32,134 bases of DNA. It comes from Candidatus Didemnitutus sp. (GTDB lineage Bacteria > Verrucomicrobiota > Verrucomicrobiia > Opitutales > Opitutaceae). The stretch's first letter is position 1. Each line of letters starts with the position of its first letter. The stretch spans positions 1 to 32,134 of the forward strand of contig JAUXXD010000190.1 of NCBI GenBank assembly GCA_030681265.1, read 5' to 3'. Below the pieces are notes generated by a model that saw nothing but the letters and a program-made list of their open reading frames with translations, did no database searches and was not told the DNA's origin. Below are positions 26,317-32,134 of this stretch, piece after piece. Made by a program: the position numbers and the translations under genes.

Positions 26317-27183
26317 TTATTTCTTGCCGCGCGGCGGACGGCCGTTGTGGCGGGTAACAATGATAGAGTTCGACGGCTTGGAGCGACGGCGAGTTGGGAA
26401 GCCCTTGGCGAGCTGGCCCCACGGAGAGACGAGATGTTGGCGACCGCCACCACCCTTGGATTTGCCCTGACCGCCACCGTTCGGGTGGTCGACCGGGTTC
26501 ATCGCAACGCCGCGCACGCGCGGACGTTTACCGAGCCAGCGGTTGCGGCCGGCCTTACCGAGCTTGCGCTTACCGTGGTCTTCGTTGCCGACTTCGCCGA
26601 TCGTGGCGCGGCATTTCGCGTTGACGAGGCGGATTTCGCCAGAAGCGAGTTTGAGTTGCGCCATGCCGTCTTCGATCGAGACGAGCTCGGCCGAGGTGCC
26701 AGCGGAGCGGGCAACTTGGGCACCGCGACCGGGGAGCAGCTCAATGGCGTGCAGCTTGGTGGCGGGCGGGATGACTCCCAGCGGGAAGCTGTTACCCGGA
26801 CGGTAGTCGTTCGAGTTGGTGCTCATCGCGCTGTAGATCGAGTCACCGACCTTCAAATCGCGCGGAGCGAGAATGTAGGCCTTGGTGCCGTCAGTGTAGG
26901 CGAGCAAGGCGAGCAGCGCACTGCGGTTGGGATCGTATTCGATCGCCTGAACCTTGGCGGGCATGTCGAGCTTGTTGCGCTTGAAGTCGATGATGCGGTA
27001 AAGCTGCTTGTGGCCACCGCCGCGACGACGCGAGGTGATGCGACCGTAGGCGTTGCGGCCACCGGTCTTGGGCTTGCTTTCCACCAATGAACGCTCTGGG
27101 CGTTTCTTCGAGATCTCCGCAGGGCGGTTGAGCTCGGTGAAACGGAGCGAAGGGGTGATGGGACGAAATGATTTAATAGCCAT
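26317..27183 (-). CDS. rplB: 50S ribosomal protein L2
   Basis: MAIKSFRPITPSLRFTELNRPAEI...KTGGRNAYGRITSRRRGGGHKQLYRIIDFKRNK...RGVAMNPVDHPNGGGQGKSKGG; ATG at 27183. Confidence 0.98.
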   Translation of the reverse strand: MAIKSFRPITPSLRFTELNRPAEISKKRPERSLVESKPKTGGRNAYGRITSRRRGGGHKQLYRIIDFKRNKLDMPAKVQAIEYDPNRSALLALLAYTDGTKAYILAPRDLKVGDSIYSAMSTNSNDYRPGNSFPLGVIPPATKLHAIELLPGRGAQVARSAGTSAELVSIEDGMAQLKLASGEIRLVNAKCRATIGEVGNEDHGKRKLGKAGRNRWLGKRPRVRGVAMNPVDHPNGGGQGKSKGGGGRQHLVSPWGQLAKGFPTRRRSKPSNSIIVTRHNGRPPRGKK

Positions 27184-27202
27184 GACGGTAGGTTCCTCGG
27201 CG

Positions 27203-27487
27203 TTAGAGGAGCTCAATCTTGTCGCCCTGCTTGAGGGTGACGATCGCGCGCTTCGAGTCGGATTTCTTAACGGGGAGGCCCTTGCGCGAGCGCTTCGGCT
27301 TGCCCATGATATTTTGGATGTTCACGCGGGTGACGGTGACCTTGAAGGTCGCCTCGACGGCTTCGCGAACGGTGTATTTGGTGGCCGAAGGATAAACCTC
27401 GAACACGTATTGACCGTAGTTGGCGGAGAGCTTGGTAGCTTTTTCCGTCAGACGCAGGTTTTTGAGAACTTTATCGGCGCTAATCAT
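27203..27487 (-). CDS. rplW: 50S ribosomal protein L23
   Basis: KNLRLTEKATKLSANYGQYVFEVYPSATKYTVREAVEATFKVTVTRVNIQNIMGKPKR; starts in a 4-nt overlap with rplD. Confidence 0.96.
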   Translation of the reverse strand: MISADKVLKNLRLTEKATKLSANYGQYVFEVYPSATKYTVREAVEATFKVTVTRVNIQNIMGKPKRSRKGLPVKKSDSKRAIVTLKQGDKIELL

Positions 27488-28116
27488 GACTGACCTCCGG
27501 TGGCACGGGCGATGATGGTCTCGATGGCCTTACTCGATACGACGATCTTGGTGTAGGCCACGAGATCGAGCGTGTTGAGCTTGTTGGCCGATTGCAGGGA
27601 AACGCGGTTGATATTGCGCGCGGCGCGAGAGGCCTCGGCGCTGAACGGGGCGTCGACCAACAGCACTTTGCCCTTGGGGGCGATGCGGTTGACGAGTTCG
27701 CTCATGACCTTGGTCTTGGGCTGCGCTGGCGAGAAGGATTCGATCACTTCGACTTCGCCGGCAACGGCGCGGTCGAACAAGGCGCGGGAAAACGCGAGTG
27801 TCTTCACCTTGTTGTTGATCTTCTTCGAGAAGTCGCGGGGCTTCGGTCCGAAGACGACACCACCACCGCTCCAGAGCGGGGAACGGCTTGAGCCTGCGCG
27901 AGCGCGGCCGGAACCTTTTTGGGCGTGGGGCTTTTTGCCACCACCACGGACTTCGCCGCGGGTCTTGGTTGAGCGCGTGCCTTGACGGGCATTGGCGCGG
28001 TGAGCGACGACCACTTCCTTGACGGCTTGCAGGCCTTTGGTGCCTTCAAACGTCGGGACGGCGAACTCTTGTTCAGAGGACTTGGTGGCGTCGGAGCTGT
28101 AAACTTTGAGCTTCAT
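27484..28116 (-). CDS. rplD: 50S ribosomal protein L4
   Basis: [69 protein letters not shown]. Confidence 0.98.
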   Translation of the reverse strand: MKLKVYSSDATKSSEQEFAVPTFEGTKGLQAVKEVVVAHRANARQGTRSTKTRGEVRGGGKKPHAQKGSGRARAGSSRSPLWSGGGVVFGPKPRDFSKKINNKVKTLAFSRALFDRAVAGEVEVIESFSPAQPKTKVMSELVNRIAPKGKVLLVDAPFSAEASRAARNINRVSLQSANKLNTLDLVAYTKIVVSSKAIETIIARATGGQS

Positions 28117-28131
28117 GTTGGTTCAGTCTCC

Positions 28132-28773
28132 TTAGGCTTTTGGGGCCTTCTTGCCGGCGCGGATGATGACATCGTCACCATTGGCACCAGGAATCGCACC
28201 CTTTACGAGGAGGAGATTCTTTTCGGCGATGATTTTGACCACGCGGAGATTCTGCACGGTGCGGACATCGCTGCCCATGTGACCGGGCATACGTTGGTTC
28301 TTCCAGGAGCGGCCGGGAGTCTGGCGCATACCGATGGAACCGATACGACGGTGGAACATTGAACCGTGGGAGGCGGGACCGCCACCGACACGGAAACGTT
28401 TCACCACGCCTTGGAAGCCTTTGCCTTTACTGACGCCGAGGACGTCAATGACCTGACCTTCGGTGAATGCGGTGACGGTGATAACGTCGCCGGCCTTCAC
28501 GGTCGGGGCCTCAGTGAGGCGGACTTCGTTGAGCACGCGAGGCGTGACTTCAACTCCGGCTTTCTTGGCGTGATTGGCTTCGGCCTTGGAGGCGTTTTTT
28601 GCCTTTTGGGAGCCAAAGCCGAGTTGCACGGCATTGTAACCGTCGGTCGCGACGGTTTTAACTTGGATAACCGGGCATGGGCCGGCTTCCACGACGGTGA
28701 CGGGCACGAGCACGTTTTGCGCGTCGTAGACCTGCGTCATTCCGAGTTTTTTGCCTAAAAGTGTAGTGATCAT
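28132..28773 (-). CDS. rplC: 50S ribosomal protein L3
   Basis: LLGKKLGMTQVYDAQNVLVPVTVVEAGPCPV...GKGFQGVVKRFRVGGGPASHGSMFHRRIGSIGMRQTPGRSWKNQRMPGHMGS. Confidence 0.98.
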   Translation of the reverse strand: MITTLLGKKLGMTQVYDAQNVLVPVTVVEAGPCPVIQVKTVATDGYNAVQLGFGSQKAKNASKAEANHAKKAGVEVTPRVLNEVRLTEAPTVKAGDVITVTAFTEGQVIDVLGVSKGKGFQGVVKRFRVGGGPASHGSMFHRRIGSIGMRQTPGRSWKNQRMPGHMGSDVRTVQNLRVVKIIAEKNLLLVKGAIPGANGDDVIIRAGKKAPKA

Positions 28774-28816
28774 AGGCTAAGTGGTAGGTGGAGGGTTCCG
28801 TTTGTTTAGACCTACA

Positions 28817-28853
28817 TTAGCAATTCGGCTATTGGTCGCCGATTGGCTGCTAA
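28817..28853 (-). promoter_or_regulatory. intercistronic hairpin between rpsJ and rplC
   Basis: TTAGCA (28817-28822) / TGCTAA (28848-28853) outer stem plus TCGGC/GCCGA inner stem; loop TATTGGTC. No clear U-tract on the minus strand. Confidence 0.5.
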
Positions 28854-28876
28854 AGTGACTGTCTGAAATGGTGACG

Positions 28877-29185
28877 TTAAACGTTGATGGTGATGTCCAC
28901 GCCCGAAGGCAGGTTCAGTTTCTTGAGCTCGTCGACCGTTTGGGCGGTGGGCTCGAGGATGTCGATGAGGCGCTTGTGCGTGCGGGACTCGAATTGCTCC
29001 ATCGACTTTTTGTCGACGTGCGGCGAGCGGTTGACCGACAGCTTCTCGATGCGAGTCGGAAGCGGGATCGGACCCGAGACGCGAGCGCCGGAGCGCTTGG
29101 CGGTTTCGACGATTTCCACGGCGGATTGATCGATTACCCGGTAATCGAAGCCTTGGAGTTTAATGCGAATGCGTTGGCCTTTCAT
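28877..29185 (-). CDS. rpsJ: 30S ribosomal protein S10
   Basis: [72 protein letters not shown]. Confidence 0.98.
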   Translation of the reverse strand: MKGQRIRIKLQGFDYRVIDQSAVEIVETAKRSGARVSGPIPLPTRIEKLSVNRSPHVDKKSMEQFESRTHKRLIDILEPTAQTVDELKKLNLPSGVDITINV

Positions 29186-29204
29186 GGCGGATAAAGAACA
29201 GAGG

Positions 29205-31397
29205 TTAGGTGCGGGCCGGAGCTTTGGAAGAGGTCTCGACGATTTTCGTCAACAAGTTGGCCGGCACTTGGGCGAAGTGCGACGGGGTGACCGAGGCGCT
29301 GGCGCGACCTTTCGAGAGAGAGCGGATGTCGGTCACGTAGCCGAAGAGCATTTCCAGCGGAACGTGGGCTGCGATGATGCAGGCGCCGTTCTTGTTTTCC
29401 ATGCCTTGGATTTGACCGCGACGGCGATTCACGTCGCCCATCAAGTCACCGGAGTATTCTTCCGGAGTCGTGACTTCGACGCCCATGATCGGTTCGAGCA
29501 AGATCGGCTTGGCGGCCTTCATCGCCTCCTTGAAGCCGAAGATGCCTGCCATCTTAAACGCGAGTTCCGACGAATCGACTTCGTGGAAGGAGCCGTCGAT
29601 GATGCGCACCTTGATGTCGACGACTGGGTAACCGGCGACGACGCCATTGTTGGCCCCTTCGAGAATACCTTCCGTGGTCGGCTTGATGAATTCTTTCGGA
29701 ATCACGCCACCAACGATTTCGTTGATAATTTCAACGCCCTTACCCTTTTCGTTGGGTTCGATCGTGACGACCGCGTGGCCGTATTGACCCTTACCACCGG
29801 ATTGACGGATGAATTTGCCCACGCCTTCGGCTGTCGCCAGGACCGTTTCGCGATAAGCAATCTGCGGCTTGCCCACGGTCGCCTCGACCTTGAACTCTCG
29901 TTTCATGCGATCGACGATGATTTCCAAGTGGAGTTCGCCCATGCCGGCGAGAATCGTTTGGCCGGTGTCTTGGTCGGTCTTGACGCGCAGTGTCGGATCT
30001 TCCGCAACGAGACGTTGCAGCGCGATACCGAGCTTTTCCTGGTCGCCCTTCGAGTTTGGCTCGATGGACATCGCGATAACCGGCTCCGGAAAGGATGGTG
30101 GTTCCAAGCGGATGTCGAAATCTTCGTCACAGAGCGTATCGCCCGTGATGACTTCCTTCACGCCGACAACGGCGCAAATGTCGCCCGCGTAAGCGGCGTC
30201 GATTTCTTCGCGATCCATGGCGCGCATAAGCACCAAGCGCGAAACGCGTTCCGAGCGCCGGGTGCGAGGATTGTAAACCGAGGTGCCTTTGTTGAGCTTG
30301 CCCGTATAAATACGGCAGAACACCAATTTACCAACGAATGGATCCGTCCAGAGCTTAAACGCCAGCCCGGCGAGCTTCGCCTTGTCATCCACGATGGCTT
30401 CAACGGGTTTGCCGTCGCTGTCTTGACCCACCATGGGGGGTAGATCGATCGGATTCGGCAAGTAGTTGACGACGCAGTCGAGCAAACGCTGCACGCCCTT
30501 CTTCTTGAACGCGGAACCCGGGATGACACCCGTGAACTTCATCGAGATCGTGGCCTTGCGGACCGCGAGGATGAATTCCGGCGTGGTGATCTCTTCACCG
30601 TTAAGATATTTTTCAGCGATAACGTCGTCGAAGTCGCAAACGGCTTCGATCAATTTTTCGCGATATTCCTTCGCCTGTGCGGCGTATTCAGCCGGAATGG
30701 CGGAGACGATCGGTTCCATGCCGAGCAAGTCCTTCGTGTCTTCGAACACGTAGGCGACGTTTTGCACCAGATCGATGAGGCCGACAAAATTCTCTTCCTT
30801 CCCCATCGGAATGAAAAGCGGATGCGCATTAGCTTTCAGCTTTTCGCGCATCTCAGAGACGGCACGGAAGAAGTCTGCGCCGGTGCGGTCCATCTTGTTG
30901 ACGAACGCGACGCGGGGGACGTTGTATTTGTTCGCTTGGCGCCAGACCGTTTCCGACTGGGGTTGCACGCCGGCGACGGCGCAGAACACCGCGACAGCAC
31001 CGTCGAGCACGCGCATCGAACGCTCAACTTCAGCGGTGAAGTCAACGTGCCCGGGAGTGTCGATGATGTTGATGCGTTGCTTGATGCCCTTCCAGGGACC
31101 AAACGAGGCATTCCAAGCGCAGGAAATAGCGGCCGCGGTAATCGTGATACCGCGCTCGCGCTCTTGCTCCATCCAGTCAGTCACCGTGGTGCCTTCGTGG
31201 ACTTCGCCCATCTTGTGGACAGCGCCCGAGTAGAACAAAATGCGTTCGGTCGTGGTGGTTTTGCCCGCATCGATGTGCGCGGCGATGCCGATATTACGCG
31301 TCCACTCGAGCGGGAACGGGCGGTCTTTGGCGTTGGCCGAGGACACCTTGTTCAATTCGGTGACGACCGTAATCTTAATGGGAGAAGCAGCAGACAT
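29205..31397 (-). CDS. fusA: elongation factor G
   Basis: 730 aa; [58 protein letters not shown]...[21 protein letters not shown]...[10 protein letters not shown]. Confidence 0.98.
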   Translation of the reverse strand: MSAASPIKITVVTELNKVSSANAKDRPFPLEWTRNIGIAAHIDAGKTTTTERILFYSGAVHKMGEVHEGTTVTDWMEQERERGITITAAAISCAWNASFGPWKGIKQRINIIDTPGHVDFTAEVERSMRVLDGAVAVFCAVAGVQPQSETVWRQANKYNVPRVAFVNKMDRTGADFFRAVSEMREKLKANAHPLFIPMGKEENFVGLIDLVQNVAYVFEDTKDLLGMEPIVSAIPAEYAAQAKEYREKLIEAVCDFDDVIAEKYLNGEEITTPEFILAVRKATISMKFTGVIPGSAFKKKGVQRLLDCVVNYLPNPIDLPPMVGQDSDGKPVEAIVDDKAKLAGLAFKLWTDPFVGKLVFCRIYTGKLNKGTSVYNPRTRRSERVSRLVLMRAMDREEIDAAYAGDICAVVGVKEVITGDTLCDEDFDIRLEPPSFPEPVIAMSIEPNSKGDQEKLGIALQRLVAEDPTLRVKTDQDTGQTILAGMGELHLEIIVDRMKREFKVEATVGKPQIAYRETVLATAEGVGKFIRQSGGKGQYGHAVVTIEPNEKGKGVEIINEIVGGVIPKEFIKPTTEGILEGANNGVVAGYPVVDIKVRIIDGSFHEVDSSELAFKMAGIFGFKEAMKAAKPILLEPIMGVEVTTPEEYSGDLMGDVNRRRGQIQGMENKNGACIIAAHVPLEMLFGYVTDIRSLSKGRASASVTPSHFAQVPANLLTKIVETSSKAPART

Positions 31398-31409
31398 TGC
31401 AAAAATTCC

Positions 31410-31883
31410 TTACCAGCGAAGGTGAGCAAAGGCGCGATTCGCCTGAGCCATCTTATGGGTGTCTTCCTTCTTCTTCACCACCGAGCCCGTGTTGTTGTAG
31501 GCGTCGATGATTTCGGAAGCGAGGGCTTCACGCATCGTGATACCCTTACGGGAACCAGCGGCCGTCACGATCCAACGCAGAGCGAGGGATTCCTGACGGT
31601 CAAAAGAGATTTCAACCGGCACTTGGTAAGTGGCACCACCAACGCGGCGGCTCTTCACTTCGAGTTTCGGGCGGGCATTTTCCATCGCACCCATCAAGAG
31701 ATCGACCGGGTCACCCTTTTGCAGTTTTTCGCTTACGCGCTCGAAAGCGCCGTAGACGATGCGTTCAGCGATGGTCTTCTTGCCACTCTTCATGATCACG
31801 TTGATCAGGTGAGTAACAAGGGCGCTGTTATAGCGAGCATCCGGAACAGGAGTGCGATGAATGGCCTTACGACGACGAGACAT
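31410..31883 (-). CDS. rpsG: 30S ribosomal protein S7
   Basis: [50 protein letters not shown]...[23 protein letters not shown]. Confidence 0.98.
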   Translation of the reverse strand: MSRRRKAIHRTPVPDARYNSALVTHLINVIMKSGKKTIAERIVYGAFERVSEKLQKGDPVDLLMGAMENARPKLEVKSRRVGGATYQVPVEISFDRQESLALRWIVTAAGSRKGITMREALASEIIDAYNNTGSVVKKKEDTHKMAQANRAFAHLRW

Positions 31884-31903
31884 GGTGAGTAAAAGAACGA
31901 GGG

Positions 31904-32134
31904 TTACTTAGCCGCTTTCGGGCGCTTGACGCCGTATTTGGAACGGGAACGGCGACGCTTTTCGACGCCCGTGGCGTCGAGGGTGCCGCGCACGATATGG
32001 TAACGCACACCAGGTAAATCCTTCACGCGGCCGCCGCGCACGAGCACGATTGAATGCTCCTGGAGATTGTGGCCTTCGTCAGGGATGTAGGAAATGACTT
32101 CCATGCCGTTCGTGAGACGGACCTTGGCGACCTT
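31904..32134 (-). CDS. rpsL: 30S ribosomal protein S12, partial (5' part beyond the window edge)
   Basis: [76 protein letters not shown]; frame remains open to the window end. Confidence 0.97.
   Translation of the reverse strand, partial: KVAKVRLTNGMEVISYIPDEGHNLQEHSIVLVRGGRVKDLPGVRYHIVRGTLDATGVEKRRRSRSKYGVKRPKAAK

Noticed and set aside
25995-26477. N-terminal extension of the rplV ORF
   Set aside because: Overlaps rpsS and the rplB end out of frame; the canonical L22 start is the ATG at 25994.
29163-30443. 426-aa plus-strand ORF opposite fusA
   Set aside because: Antisense to conserved EF-G; arises from codon bias and lack of stops in GC-rich DNA.
1-32134. Search by eye for tRNA/rRNA genes, CRISPR arrays, transposases, defence or phage genes
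   Set aside because: No convincing cloverleaf, regularly spaced repeats or mobile/defence proteins were recognised; the gene content is housekeeping.

Overview
The window is a high-GC bacterial chromosome segment. Gene content and protein character suggest Verrucomicrobia/Opitutaceae, but this is an inference because no search was run. The right ~18 kb (13.69-32.13 kb, minus strand) is a nearly continuous str-S10-spc-alpha ribosomal superoperon: rpsL(partial)-rpsG-fusA-rpsJ-rplC-rplD-rplW-rplB-rpsS-rplV-rpsC-rplP-rpmC-rpsQ-rplN-rplX-rplE-rpsN-rpsH-rplF-rplR-rpsE-rplO-secY-[adk-like ORF]-map-rpsM-rpsK-rpsD-rpoA-rplQ. It ends in a good terminator hairpin. The left part holds housekeeping genes: a HIT protein, an S9 peptidase, a dprA-nnr-acpS-pdxJ cluster, a VC0807-like membrane protein, citrate synthase, a lipoprotein-sorting-like protein, guaA, an orphan iolB and a small zinc-ribbon membrane protein. 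The most interesting object is the ORF between secY and map, the canonical adk position. It reads as an internally deleted adenylate-kinase relative that has lost the P-loop, the catalytic arginines and the LID, yet keeps its frame and a TGATG overlap with map. Other observations are canonical genes missing from the superoperon (tuf, rpmD, infA, rpmJ), an unusual N-terminal extension on S11, several intercistronic hairpins, REP-like palindromes and other intergenic repeat-like sequences. No tRNA, rRNA, CRISPR array or transposase gene was recognised.
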